A program made the translations under genes and the position numbers. Under the pieces are notes generated by a model, which was not told the origin of the DNA, did no database searches, and saw only the letters and a list, made by a program, of their open reading frames with translations. From Actinomycetota bacterium (GTDB lineage: Bacteria; Actinomycetota; Actinomycetes; Nanopelagicales; Nanopelagicaceae), in contig WLOP01000009.1 of the NCBI GenBank assembly GCA_009699205.1, forward strand, positions 1 through 55,699: a stretch of DNA of 55,699 nucleotides, read 5' to 3'. Numbering within the stretch: the stretch's first letter is position 1; every line of letters begins with the position of its first letter. Shown in pieces: positions 24,533-36,114 of this stretch.

Positions 24533-25900
24533 TTATGGGTTAACAACTTTTTGGAGATCTTTCATTACTTGCTCCCATGATTTTGCTGAAGTCATTTTCT
24601 TAGCGGCTACCCGGCCTAATCCTGCCCCGAAGGCTTGATCGATTGCGCGTTGTAGTTTTCCTTCGAAGATTGGCTTCAGCTTCGTAACGCCTTCTGTATA
24701 AATCTTGCCGACAGGAGCGTTATTGAAGAATGCATCTTTGTAATTTAGTAGAGCGGCATCGTCATAAAGACTTGAAGCGGCGGGGAATAGACCGTATTTC
24801 TTAAATACGTAAAGCTCCTGAGCGGGCGCCAAATACCAAGAGATAAAGTCAAAAGCCGCTTGCTTCTTATCTGACCACGCCGGTACCGCTAACTGAGTAC
24901 CACCTTGGTTGCCTCCGCTTACTGGAAGATTTGCGATATCCCATTTACCTTTGGTATCTGGAGCTTGTCCTTTTATGTAATCCATCATCCAGGCTGGAGC
25001 CAAAATGGTGGCAAAAGTGCCCTTATTCATGCCTGTATTCCAGTCAGCGGTGTACTGACCGATACGAGTTCCAATACCTGCGGTGGTAGCTTTAATTGTG
25101 GTGTCCCACGCATTTTTAATTTGAGGATTGGTTGTGTAAATCAATTTACCTGCATCGGTACCGTTATTTTGGTAGTACTTAGCAGTTCCTTGGTTCAAGA
25201 TTGCTGCATAAATTGTTCCGACGTTATCTATGAAGCCCATTCCGGACTTCTTTTGAGTCGCGCTTAATTTCTTCATATATTTTTGCCCGGTTGCAATAAA
25301 TGCATCCCACGTCGGCCATAACTTGCCGACTGCTACACGATCTGTTGGTAAGCCCGCTTTCGCAAAGAGATCGACACGGTAGGCGACTTCAAGCCCGCCA
25401 ACATCTGTCGGAATACCGATAACGCTGTCGTTATAACCAACTCCGTGCTCCCAACGCCATCCGAGATAATCCTTTTTCATATCTGTTGCTGATTTACCGG
25501 CGACAATGCCACCGGCAACGTTTGCATCAGATGTATGCATCTGTCGCAAATCTTGGAAGCACTGTGGGTATGAGCGCCAGTAGCCAGAGTAGGAAACTTC
25601 AATCGCGACAACATCTGGAGGAGTTCCAAGGCGCTTTGTGCGAAGGTAATCAGCGCACGAGGTAACAAGAGCTGTGCCATTGAGTGGATCTAGATCCGAC
25701 TTCTTAATTTCTAATGTGATCTCTGGGTGCAAGACTTTGTATTGTTGAACTAGGTCACGTTGAATCACGTCACCGAAAGTCCAAATTGTAATTGTCATGG
25801 GTTCGGCAGCAGCTTTAGCTGGCGAAGAGAATATCCCCACTGAGACAAGGACGGCAGTACCTATAGCCAATGCCGATTTGGCGCTCCAACCTTTGCGCAT
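24533..25900 (-). CDS. Sugar ABC transporter extracellular solute-binding protein (family 1)
   Basis: 455 residues from ATG 25900, which has AAGGAG 6 nt upstream; the frame is open 23 codons further but without a ribosome site. A Sec signal peptide (MRKGWSAKSALAIGTAVLVS...SSPAKAAA) is followed by MTITIWTFGDVIQRDLVQQY, the standard start of a family-1 binding protein, and a late FDFISWYLAPAQELYVFKKYG. No lipobox cysteine follows the signal peptide, unusual for a monoderm binding protein. First gene of the five-gene transport/hydrolase operon, with an operator 90 bp upstream. Confidence 0.9.
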   Translation of the reverse strand: MRKGWSAKSALAIGTAVLVSVGIFSSPAKAAAEPMTITIWTFGDVIQRDLVQQYKVLHPEITLEIKKSDLDPLNGTALVTSCADYLRTKRLGTPPDVVAIEVSYSGYWRSYPQCFQDLRQMHTSDANVAGGIVAGKSATDMKKDYLGWRWEHGVGYNDSVIGIPTDVGGLEVAYRVDLFAKAGLPTDRVAVGKLWPTWDAFIATGQKYMKKLSATQKKSGMGFIDNVGTIYAAILNQGTAKYYQNNGTDAGKLIYTTNPQIKNAWDTTIKATTAGIGTRIGQYTADWNTGMNKGTFATILAPAWMMDYIKGQAPDTKGKWDIANLPVSGGNQGGTQLAVPAWSDKKQAAFDFISWYLAPAQELYVFKKYGLFPAASSLYDDAALLNYKDAFFNNAPVGKIYTEGVTKLKPIFEGKLQRAIDQAFGAGLGRVAAKKMTSAKSWEQVMKDLQKVVNP

Positions 25901-25989
25901 GCCATGCTCCTTTGGTCTTGAAGAATTCTGGACTAGCGTAGAACAACCTTCGGAGGAACCTTCTAGCAAAATAGGCTATTTGCTTCCTA

Positions 25990-26003
25990 TGAAAGCGGTT
26001 TCA
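25990..26003. promoter_or_regulatory. LacI-type operator, site 2
   Basis: TGAAAGCGGTTTCA, identical to site 1, between the divergent importer operon (start 25900) and the secreted GH16 gene (start 26098). A possible leftward -10 is TACGCT on the minus strand (25935-25940). The position allows one site to act on both directions. Confidence 0.8.
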
Positions 26004-26097
26004 CAGTATCGTAGTTAACTGTACGGGCGCCCACTTGGCAAGAGGGTTTCGGATAGGTCGTAGAGTTCCCTAGAGATTCCCCGACGAAGGAGGAGCT

Positions 26098-27015
26098 GTG
26101 GCACGAGTAAATCTGAGGCGAGTCATCGCGATCCCTGTGCTTGCTGCCCTCTCTGGGGTACTTCTCGTGGCGCCGCCAATTTCTGCCGGCGCAGCAACGA
26201 CGAAATACAAACTTTTGTGGGCCGATGAGTTCAATGCGAAAAAGGGAACCTTGCCGAGTTCTAAGTCTTGGGATTTCGACCTCACCAATGCTTACGGCTG
26301 GGGCAATTCCGAACTCGAGTACTACACCAAGAAACCGGGAAACATTTCAACAGATGGCGCTGGACACCTTTTAATTACCGCCAAAAGAATTTCTGATGTT
26401 TCGGGGATGACCTTTGGAACTGATCCAACTTCCGATCAAATCTTGAACTCATGTCCAGAGTGCCAATTCACAAGCGCCAAAATCAAGACGGCTAACAAAT
26501 TAGGTTTCTTTTATGGCCGAATTGAAATGAGAATGAAGAATGCCAGCGGAGTCGGAACTTGGCCAGCTTTCTGGATGTTGGGTGATGACATCCTTCATGG
26601 AAGTCTATGGCCCGAATGCGGCGAGATCGATATTTTAGAGACTCAAGGACGTCTACCCGAAATTGCTTCTGGCACTATCCATGGACCAAATATCGGTCCA
26701 AATGCTGGAGCGGGGTACGGTGGAAATTACAACAACTTAACTCCACTAAGCGATGGGTACCACACTTATACTTTTGATTGGAAAAAGAATCAGCTGGATT
26801 TCTTGGTAGATAACAAACTCTATTTAACAATTACTCCGCAATCAGTTTCACCGGGTCGTTGGGTTTTTAACCATGAATTCTTCTTGATTCTGAATTTAGC
26901 AATGGGTGGTTTATTTACAGGCGATATCGACCCCGCCTTAAACCAAGCACAATTATCGATTGATTACATCCGCTTCTACTCAATCAATGGCGTTGGAAGA
27001 CTTATAAAACACTGA
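26098..27015 (+). CDS. Secreted GH16 beta-glucanase, single domain
   Basis: 305 residues: signal peptide (~1-33, RRVIAIPVLAALSGVLLVAPP...AGAA) and one GH16 domain. Catalytic motif GEIDILE (E176, E181), beta-bulge type as in laminarinases. Other markers are LLWADEF, GWGNSELEYYT, GVGTWPAFWMLGDD and FFLILNLAMGGLFTG. The end is YSINGVGRLIKH, nearly the same tail as the GH16 at 19799. The start is GTG with AAGGAGGAG just upstream. Divergent from the importer operon across operator site 2. Confidence 0.92.
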   Translation: MARVNLRRVIAIPVLAALSGVLLVAPPISAGAATTKYKLLWADEFNAKKGTLPSSKSWDFDLTNAYGWGNSELEYYTKKPGNISTDGAGHLLITAKRISDVSGMTFGTDPTSDQILNSCPECQFTSAKIKTANKLGFFYGRIEMRMKNASGVGTWPAFWMLGDDILHGSLWPECGEIDILETQGRLPEIASGTIHGPNIGPNAGAGYGGNYNNLTPLSDGYHTYTFDWKKNQLDFLVDNKLYLTITPQSVSPGRWVFNHEFFLILNLAMGGLFTGDIDPALNQAQLSIDYIRFYSINGVGRLIKH

Positions 27016-27121
27016 TTTCCCGCACGGTTTCCTCTACACCTGGATGTGCTCTAACAGACAGTTTTTTGAGTGCTACGACCTGTTGCCGCCCTTCTCTTCC
27101 GGGCGAATCTGAGGAAACTAA

Positions 27122-27144
27122 AGGTGTACACGTTTTGTGTACCT
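27122..27144. promoter_or_regulatory. Inverted repeat before the SDR gene, possible operator
   Basis: GTACAC and GTGTAC form a 6-bp inverted repeat around GTTTT (within AGGTGTACACGTTTTGTGTACCT). It lies 16-20 bp before the ATG at 27160, so a bound protein would block initiation. The shape suits a GntR- or TetR-type repressor, but no such regulator is in the window, and it differs from the LacI operator. Confidence 0.4.
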
Positions 27145-27159
27145 GAGAAAGGCCAAAAA

Positions 27160-27945
27160 ATGACAAGGACGTATGTAGTCACAGGAACCGCCTCCGGAAT
27201 AGCAGCAGAAACATCTGCTCTATTAAAGGAGCGAGGATTCACAGTTATTGGCGTAGATATTCATAACGCAGATGTGAATGCTGATCTGAGCACCTCACTG
27301 GGGCGAAAAGAAGCTGTGAGAAAGGTATTAGATTTGAGTGGCGGCAAGATTGATGCAGTAATTGCATGTGCCGGACTAGCTCATCCGATTGCCAATACAG
27401 TTTCGGTTAACTTTTTTGGCGTAACAGAATTCTTAGATGGACTCTTGCCAACTCTTACAAAGAGCGCAGCACCACGTGCAGTTGTCACAAGTTCAATGGC
27501 ATCACTCATGCCGAATTCCCCAGAGTTGGTGGATGCAATGTTGGCTAACGATGAAGCTAAATCTGTTGCAATCGCTCAAGGACTTGTTGATCAAGGACCT
27601 GAGATCGCTTCACTTATATATGGATCGACAAAACGCGCAATCAGCAGATGGATCCGTCGCGAATGCATTAAACCTGCCTGGGCAGGGGCGGGAATTCCAT
27701 TAAATGCTGTAGGCCCAGGAATAGTTGAGACTCCTATGGTTGCTGAAATGATTGCAACACCGGAGGCGCGGACTGCTATTGCACAAATGGTCCCTATGCC
27801 ACTTAATGGGTACATCAAGCCAAGACAGATTGCCTATCTATTAGCGTGGTTAGCAAGTGAAGAAAATACGCACACCACTGGGCAGACCATTTATACCGAT
27901 GGTGGATCTGATGCGACGCTTCGCGGAGATGATGTCTGGAAGTAA
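27160..27945 (+). CDS. Short-chain dehydrogenase/reductase, hydroxysteroid dehydrogenase-like
   Basis: 261 residues from ATG 27160 (MTRTYVVTGTASGIA), preceded by GAGAAAGG; the frame is open 30 codons upstream but those residues are not SDR-like and overlap an inverted repeat. The cofactor motif is TGTASGIA, the third Gly being Ala. Then come the VIACAGLA strand, a catalytic Ser in VTSSMASLMP and the active-site YGSTK. The long insert between Ser and Tyr resembles 3-alpha-hydroxysteroid-type SDRs. Substrate unknown. It follows the secreted GH16 by 144 bp and converges with guaB1. Confidence 0.82.
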   Translation: MTRTYVVTGTASGIAAETSALLKERGFTVIGVDIHNADVNADLSTSLGRKEAVRKVLDLSGGKIDAVIACAGLAHPIANTVSVNFFGVTEFLDGLLPTLTKSAAPRAVVTSSMASLMPNSPELVDAMLANDEAKSVAIAQGLVDQGPEIASLIYGSTKRAISRWIRRECIKPAWAGAGIPLNAVGPGIVETPMVAEMIATPEARTAIAQMVPMPLNGYIKPRQIAYLLAWLASEENTHTTGQTIYTDGGSDATLRGDDVWK

Positions 27946-27948
27946 GTA

Positions 27949-31366
<3,418 letters not shown>

Positions 31367-31403
31367 GGTACCTAGCGCAATATTAATTGCCAGGGCTGGG
31401 TTG

Positions 31404-31441
31404 CTCTTGGTTTATAGGTTGTGCGACCAGTAAACCAAGAG
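31404..31441. terminator. Hairpin after the secreted 605-residue protein gene
   Basis: CTCTTGGTTTA (31404-31414) and TAAACCAAGAG (31431-31441) form a perfect 11-bp stem around a 16-nt loop that can close further (GGT/ACC). No run of T follows on either strand, so intrinsic termination is doubtful; it may stabilise the 3' end or insulate the operator region. Confidence 0.4.
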
Positions 31442-31468
31442 GCCCCTCGTGACTTCAAAACTGCGGCT

Positions 31469-31482
31469 TGAAACCGCTTTCA
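31469..31482. promoter_or_regulatory. LacI-type operator, site 3
   Basis: TGAAACCGCTTTCA, the exact reverse complement of sites 1 and 2. It is spaced 22 bp (about two helical turns) from site 4, so two repressors could bind the same face of the DNA. Confidence 0.78.
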
Positions 31483-31490
31483 GGGCTAAT

Positions 31491-31504
31491 TGAAAGCGGT
31501 TTCA
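31491..31504. promoter_or_regulatory. LacI-type operator, site 4
   Basis: TGAAAGCGGTTTCA, same sequence as sites 1 and 2 and 22 bp from site 3. It is 133 bp upstream of site 5, a distance suited to a repression loop. Confidence 0.78.
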
Positions 31505-31620
31505 GAGCAAATTGCAAGGGCTGTGATGGGATTTTCTTGGCAATTTTTCGCCAGATTACGCTCAATACACGTGACCTTAGCTGGTTTGAAGAATCTTTAG
31601 GATTTCACAGGGTTTCCCTA

Positions 31621-31650
31621 TTGTGAAACCGCTTTCAGTGGATTTATGAT
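31621..31650 (+). promoter_or_regulatory. Promoter of the CBM-like surface protein gene
   Basis: TTGTGA, an 18-bp spacer and TATGAT (31645-31650). It predicts a start near 31657 and a leader of about 115 nt before the ATG at 31771, which has its own AAAGGAAAAG ribosome site. Operator site 5 sits within the promoter. Confidence 0.55.
31624..31637. promoter_or_regulatory. LacI-type operator, site 5, in the promoter spacer
   Basis: TGAAACCGCTTTCA lies between TTGTGA (31621-31626) and TATGAT (31645-31650), overlapping the -35 and most of the spacer of the promoter for the protein at 31771. Binding here would directly block RNA polymerase. Confidence 0.8.
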
Positions 31651-31770
31651 TCCTCCGTTGTGTGTGCGCACAGCTGGTGACGGGTGTCATCGAGCGCACA
31701 CATTATTTGTTTGCACTTATCGCACCTTCACATGATTTACATGAAATACACCCTCGTGAAAGGAAAAGAA

Positions 31771-33672
31771 ATGAAAGTTAAGAACAATTTAAGTAAGAAG
31801 GTGATCACGCTATCGGTTGCTTTTGCGCTTTCTTCTATTGGCATGGTCGCATTGTCTGCGCCAGCAAATGCATTAGCGGCCGCTACCCACACGGTCACTT
31901 TTGATGCCGGTGGTAGCGCGTATAACACGCTAGGTGCATCGCCCACAGATTTCTGCGGGGCGACCTCCTCCTTATCTTCTAATGTGGATTTTTCTGGAAA
32001 TGTTACGAAGGTAGTGAAAGCTGTCAATGCCGCAAACTTTGCTGGAACACAAATCGTCACTCTTGCAGCTGGTTCTGTCTTTACAACCGGCCACCACACA
32101 ATTAGTTTGAAAGTAAACGTCCCTGCTGGTGGAGCAGATGTAATGATGAAGTTACCTGATGGCAATACAGGATGGTCTCTATACAAGAAGGTGACTGCTG
32201 CAGCCGGCACAAGCACTCTGACATTTGATTTTGATAATCCTGAGTCAGCAGGTGCATATACATACCAAGCAGAAGGTTCCGGAGCAATTGCAACTGGTAC
32301 ATACCGCAATATAGTTATTATCTTTGACCCAGCAAACGCACTTGCCGTTGATGATGGTGGAGATGCAGAATGGGGATCTGCGTGTGAATGGGGTGGCGGC
32401 GGAGCCACATCAGAGGAGACTTACTACATAGACGAACTTTCCTACTCGTCGATGGATGTTTTCGCACTAGACCCAGTATTCGGCACACCGGTTGGCATGA
32501 AAACTGGTTCCGAAGTAGGTGTAATAATTCCAATCACTAACTACCACGCAGAGTGGGCGTACACAGTTTCATCTAGCGTTGGGGTTGCTTCTTTTGTCGC
32601 TCCAAATGTGAATGTTTCTGGTTTGGCTGATGGAGAATCTTCGACCCTCACAGTCACAGTTACTGATGGGGTGGATACATCCATCGCAACCTTCAAAACT
32701 GGTTACACGGTTCCGCTAGTTCTGTCAGCCGCTCCAACAGTTACTGTTGATTCGGCCGCAAAGACAATCACCTGTAACAACGCTCAGTTCAATAAAGCAC
32801 CTACTGATGTTGCATATTTCTTGTACATCAACCGTGTACTTATTGGCGGAAAGAAGTCAGGTAGCACTAAAGGGTTGTCGTACTCCAACCCTGGAGTCAG
32901 TCTTTCAACTGATGATGCCACACTCACGAGCGCAACCTGGGCATCCAACCCAGATTGGAACGCGCACTCACTTGCTCGTGCTTCCTGTGTTGCTCAGAAC
33001 TTCTTGGGGACCGGACAGAGAGTTACAAAGAGTTCTGATCTTTTGACCCTCACAAGAACTGGCAAGTTCGTTGCTAAAGCAACATGGAAAGGCACAGTCA
33101 CAAGTGAGACTCCAGCTGGAGCAACTATGCGATTGATCTCTCCTGTACTTACCAAGGATGCGGATGGAAAGGCTGTTGACTACTTTGACTGGACATACAA
33201 CGCTCTCGATAACGATTGGGCGAAGTATTACGGACCTAAGTTGGCCTTTATCTACAAATACATCACCGCTGGATCGACCATGACACTCAAGTGGCATGTC
33301 ACCAACACAGATACTGGTGCACCTCTTACCAACTATCCAGTCTCTTTGGTTATTAATAAGAACTATGGCGGAGTAGAAAACGTCTCCTTCACTTATCAAT
33401 TCAGTGGAGAAACAAAATCAATCCCTGTATCGCTCTCAAATGGCGGTTCTGGTGAAACTAAACTTGCAGGTGTAACTGACTCGAACGGTGATGTCACCTT
33501 CGTCATCACTAACTCGAATACAGCAAGTTCAGCAGAGCCAACACCAGCTGCTATGAACGCGATGCAACCAACAACGGTAGATAATTACCACTCACAAATC
33601 ACACTAACTGCTGGACTAGCTCAAGATAAGGAATCCATCGACCTGTTGGAATTCCACTTCATTAAGCCATAA
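31771..33672 (+). CDS. Secreted multidomain protein, CBM-like N-terminus and locus-specific C-terminal domain
   Basis: 633 residues from ATG 31771 (AAAGGAAAAG upstream). Signal peptide ~1-35 (VITLSVAFALSSIGMVALSAPANA). Residues ~38-230 look like a beta-sandwich carbohydrate-binding module: they open THTVTFDAGGSAYN and end with ETYYIDELSYSS, the Y-Y-D strand ending common to glucanase CBMs. Next come two Ig-like stretches (~235-440). Residues ~450-633 are the same unknown domain found twice in the protein at 21210 (LISPVL, GST..L.WHV, VINKNYG, DLLEFHF). Three operators precede it and a strong terminator follows. Probably a surface glycan-binding protein of the regulon. Confidence 0.75.
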   Translation: MKVKNNLSKKVITLSVAFALSSIGMVALSAPANALAAATHTVTFDAGGSAYNTLGASPTDFCGATSSLSSNVDFSGNVTKVVKAVNAANFAGTQIVTLAAGSVFTTGHHTISLKVNVPAGGADVMMKLPDGNTGWSLYKKVTAAAGTSTLTFDFDNPESAGAYTYQAEGSGAIATGTYRNIVIIFDPANALAVDDGGDAEWGSACEWGGGGATSEETYYIDELSYSSMDVFALDPVFGTPVGMKTGSEVGVIIPITNYHAEWAYTVSSSVGVASFVAPNVNVSGLADGESSTLTVTVTDGVDTSIATFKTGYTVPLVLSAAPTVTVDSAAKTITCNNAQFNKAPTDVAYFLYINRVLIGGKKSGSTKGLSYSNPGVSLSTDDATLTSATWASNPDWNAHSLARASCVAQNFLGTGQRVTKSSDLLTLTRTGKFVAKATWKGTVTSETPAGATMRLISPVLTKDADGKAVDYFDWTYNALDNDWAKYYGPKLAFIYKYITAGSTMTLKWHVTNTDTGAPLTNYPVSLVINKNYGGVENVSFTYQFSGETKSIPVSLSNGGSGETKLAGVTDSNGDVTFVITNSNTASSAEPTPAAMNAMQPTTVDNYHSQITLTAGLAQDKESIDLLEFHFIKP

Positions 33673-33702
33673 CCATCGGTTGGTTCCCGCGAGGGTAGAT
33701 TG

Positions 33703-33746
33703 AAAAACCTCGGCCCTGGAGTTCACTCCGGGGCCGAGGTTTTTTT
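33703..33746 (+). terminator. Strong intrinsic terminator
   Basis: A GC-rich hairpin (ACCTCGGCCC paired with GGGCCGAGGT, extended inward by TGGAG/CTCCG around a TTCA loop), preceded by an A run and followed by seven T. It ends transcription of the 31771 gene and, because of the A run, could also serve the enolase-superfamily gene from the other side. Confidence 0.93.
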
Positions 33747-33753
33747 ATCTTAA

Positions 33754-34857
33754 TTACGCGTAGGTGTAGATGGGCTTTCCTAAAATCTCTTCATCGACCG
33801 TGATTCCTAATCCTGCGCCTGTTGGTAATTCGCCAAGGCCACCGGAGTTCTTGCAACCCCATTCAGTCACTCTCTCCTTCACCATAGATCCAGTGAAAAA
33901 ACCATTCATAAAGAAGCGCTCGGGTGTGCTCGCCGATAAGTGTGCCATTGCTGCCGTGACAATATCTCCGCCGCCTGAATCTTCGACGGTAAGCGCTAGA
34001 CCAAGTGCCATACTTAAATCGCGCGCCTTCTTTACTGGAGTTATTCCGCCAAAGCGCGAGATCTTTAGCATCACCGCATCCATTGCATTCATCTCATGGG
34101 CTCGTAGCACATCGCCACTTGTTAGCAGGCTCTCATCCAGGATAAATGGGTGGCGAGCGCGAGCTTTAACCCGTGCACTCTCCTCCATTGTCGCGCAGGG
34201 TTGTTCTATATAAATCTTGAGGCCATCTAGAGCCGCCACGATCTGTACTGCTTCGTGTTGAGTCCAATTGCCATTTGCATCAAAAATCACTTTCTCAGCG
34301 CCATCGAGTACCGACATGCATGCCTCTACTCGCTTCAAATCAGTCTCGTAATCTCCACCGACCTTCATTTGGAAACGTTTGTAGCCTTGTGATTTCCACT
34401 TCACGCAATCGTCTTTCATCTCTTGCGGGCTAGCCATGCTGATAGGTGCATAAAGCGGAATCTGGGTTCTATGTGTCCCACCTAAGAGATCACTCACTGA
34501 CATCTTGGTCGATTGTCCGAAGAGATCCCAACATGCAATATCGATTACGGCCTTCGCGTAGTAATGGCCCTTCATTGTTTTTTCCATTACTTCATAAACA
34601 AGTTCAGGTGTTGCTGGATTCATCCCTATTACCGCGGGAGCTAAAAGCGTGAGGGCAGCACGTGCGCCTTCACCATGTGCAACTAAATATCCTGGCGAAA
34701 AAACACACTGCTCGCCCCAGCCAACTAGACCGTTATCAGTTTCAATACGGACAATTGTGGAATCTTGACTAGCAGAAACTTTGCCGCCCGAAATAACAAA
34801 CTTCCCAGCGGACATCGTGTACGTTTTTTGAAAAACATCTATACGTTGGATCTTCAT
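33754..34857 (-). CDS. Enolase-superfamily enzyme, mandelate racemase/muconate lactonizing type
   Basis: 367 residues from ATG 34857 (MKIQRIDVFQKTYTM, AGGA upstream). Two-domain enolase-superfamily protein. Metal ligands lie in VIFDANGNW, IEQPC and LDESLL. A first catalytic lysine is in RFQMKVGG (Q-M-K rather than the commoner K-x-K) and a second is in MLKISRFGG. This lysine pair is the MLE-subgroup arrangement, used by racemases, epimerases and cycloisomerases. The exact substrate cannot be told. Divergent from a secreted GH16; no LacI operator is present between them. Confidence 0.83.
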   Translation of the reverse strand: MKIQRIDVFQKTYTMSAGKFVISGGKVSASQDSTIVRIETDNGLVGWGEQCVFSPGYLVAHGEGARAALTLLAPAVIGMNPATPELVYEVMEKTMKGHYYAKAVIDIACWDLFGQSTKMSVSDLLGGTHRTQIPLYAPISMASPQEMKDDCVKWKSQGYKRFQMKVGGDYETDLKRVEACMSVLDGAEKVIFDANGNWTQHEAVQIVAALDGLKIYIEQPCATMEESARVKARARHPFILDESLLTSGDVLRAHEMNAMDAVMLKISRFGGITPVKKARDLSMALGLALTVEDSGGGDIVTAAMAHLSASTPERFFMNGFFTGSMVKERVTEWGCKNSGGLGELPTGAGLGITVDEEILGKPIYTYA

Positions 34858-34906
34858 TAAAATCCTGTCCTCGCCCTTGAGTATGGTTAATAGTATGCCC
34901 ACGAAG

Positions 34907-34912
34907 TAGCAT
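34907..34912 (+). promoter_or_regulatory. -10 element of the linker-containing GH16 gene
   Basis: TAGCAT 7 nt before the ATG at 34920 with no ribosome binding site, a probable leaderless start. No copy of the 14-bp operator lies in this 62-bp divergent region. Confidence 0.45.
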
Positions 34913-34919
34913 TCCTGCT

Positions 34920-36059
34920 ATGAAGCGGCTCTTGGCATTCTTTCTGGCGGCGAATCTGATCGCTTTAGGTTTTTCGTTACCGGCACACGCTGGAGGCATC
35001 GCCGGAACCAAATGCGTATCACTTGGTGCCAAAACGATCTCTAAAGCAAAGACATACACATGTATCAAAATTGGCACGCGCCTCTATTGGACCCTTGGAT
35101 CCAAGACAATTTCGGTGAAACCAACTCCCACGCCGACGGCTACTCGTTCTACTTCGCCCACACCGACACTAACTCCAAGCGCTGCACCCTCTGCATCGCC
35201 AACTCCATCAACAATTATTGAAAAACCTGTGGTTGATGGATTAACAATTGGAAACCTACTTTGGGCAGATGAATTTAAAGGGCTCTTTGGAAGTGCTATT
35301 GACTCAACAAAGTGGGTCGCTAGGAATTGTCATCGTGTTCCGGCAAATGGTGGAGGTGCTTGTTTTGATGGTGAGGATCAATTCTACGCTCCATCGGCAA
35401 TTAAATTAGATGGAAGCGCATCCGGTGTTGCTGTAATTAACACAACGCGAATCAACGGATCCAAACCATCTGATGCTGGAATTTGCCTTTCTGTGTCATG
35501 TCATTTTGTAAGTGGAAGATTTGATACTCAAGGTAAGGCACTTTTCCAATACGGATATATTGAAGCTCGAATAAAAATGCCTGCCGGTAGCGGTAACCAT
35601 CCAGCTTTCTGGATGTTAGGTAACTCAATTAACCAAGTTGGTTGGCCACTATCTGGTGAAATGGATATCACTGAAATCCATAGCAATGATCCATTCGTCT
35701 CCACTGCTGCTACCCATTACTCCACATCAGCGATACCAAATATATGTTGCGATAATCATTTTTACACGTGGGCGGGGTTGAATATGGGAGTTGATCTCAC
35801 ACTGGATTATCACTCATACGCAATTGCGTGGCTGCCTAATCAGGTTTCGTATTATGTTGATGGGCGCAAAGTATCAACTACGACGCCTGTTGACCTTGGT
35901 GGTTATTGGCACTTTAATGACAAATTCTTTTTAATTCTCAATAACGCCGTAAACACTATCTTTAGCGGCTCATCCGACAATCTTCAATCTTCAACTATGT
36001 CTATCGATTGGGTCCGTGCTTATCAACTCAACGGATACGGGACGGTAACCACACGATAA
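34920..36059 (+). CDS. Secreted GH16 beta-glucanase with Cys-containing N-terminal module and Pro-Thr linker
   Basis: 379 residues: signal peptide (~1-24, LAFFLAANLIALGFSLPAHA), a ~40-residue module with two Cys (GTKCVSLG ... KTYTCIKIG) ending LYWTLGS, a Pro/Thr/Ser linker (~68-98), and GH16 from ~110. Catalytic motif GEMDITE (E247, E252). Extra cysteine pairs (CHRVP/CFD, CLSVSC, CC near 285) set it apart from the other three, and its tail is NGYGTVTT. The short Cys module followed by W recurs in exported proteins of this group and may bind the cell wall. Not under an identified operator. Confidence 0.9.
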   Translation: MKRLLAFFLAANLIALGFSLPAHAGGIAGTKCVSLGAKTISKAKTYTCIKIGTRLYWTLGSKTISVKPTPTPTATRSTSPTPTLTPSAAPSASPTPSTIIEKPVVDGLTIGNLLWADEFKGLFGSAIDSTKWVARNCHRVPANGGGACFDGEDQFYAPSAIKLDGSASGVAVINTTRINGSKPSDAGICLSVSCHFVSGRFDTQGKALFQYGYIEARIKMPAGSGNHPAFWMLGNSINQVGWPLSGEMDITEIHSNDPFVSTAATHYSTSAIPNICCDNHFYTWAGLNMGVDLTLDYHSYAIAWLPNQVSYYVDGRKVSTTTPVDLGGYWHFNDKFFLILNNAVNTIFSGSSDNLQSSTMSIDWVRAYQLNGYGTVTTR

Positions 36060-36067
36060 CTCCAGCA

Positions 36068-36112
36068 TAAAAAAGTTCGACCCCTCAAGTGAAAGGCGAG
36101 AGAGGTCGAACT
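36068..36112 (-). terminator. Intrinsic terminator of tRNA-Arg
   Basis: AGTTCGACC (36074-36082) pairs with GGTCGAACT (36104-36112), with further pairing inside (CCTC/GAG). Read leftward, the hairpin is followed by a run of six T. It lies directly after the 3' end of tRNA-Arg. Confidence 0.85.
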
Positions 36113-36114
36113 CG

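Larger units (their letters stand above)
31367..31770. other. 404-bp intergenic region with three operators
   Basis: It contains an 11-bp-stem hairpin just after the 29549 gene, three identical LacI-type operators (31469, 31491, 31624) and a promoter for the protein at 31771. A GTG-started frame from 31684 runs in phase into that protein, but its first 29 residues are not signal-like. I see no RNA gene here. Confidence 0.7.

Noticed and set aside
31737-32408. Long open frame (223 codons) on the minus strand opposite the CBM-like protein
   Set aside because: Ala/Pro/Val-rich translation mirrors the Gly/Thr/Ala codons of the real gene; the plus-strand frame has a ribosome site, signal peptide and terminator.
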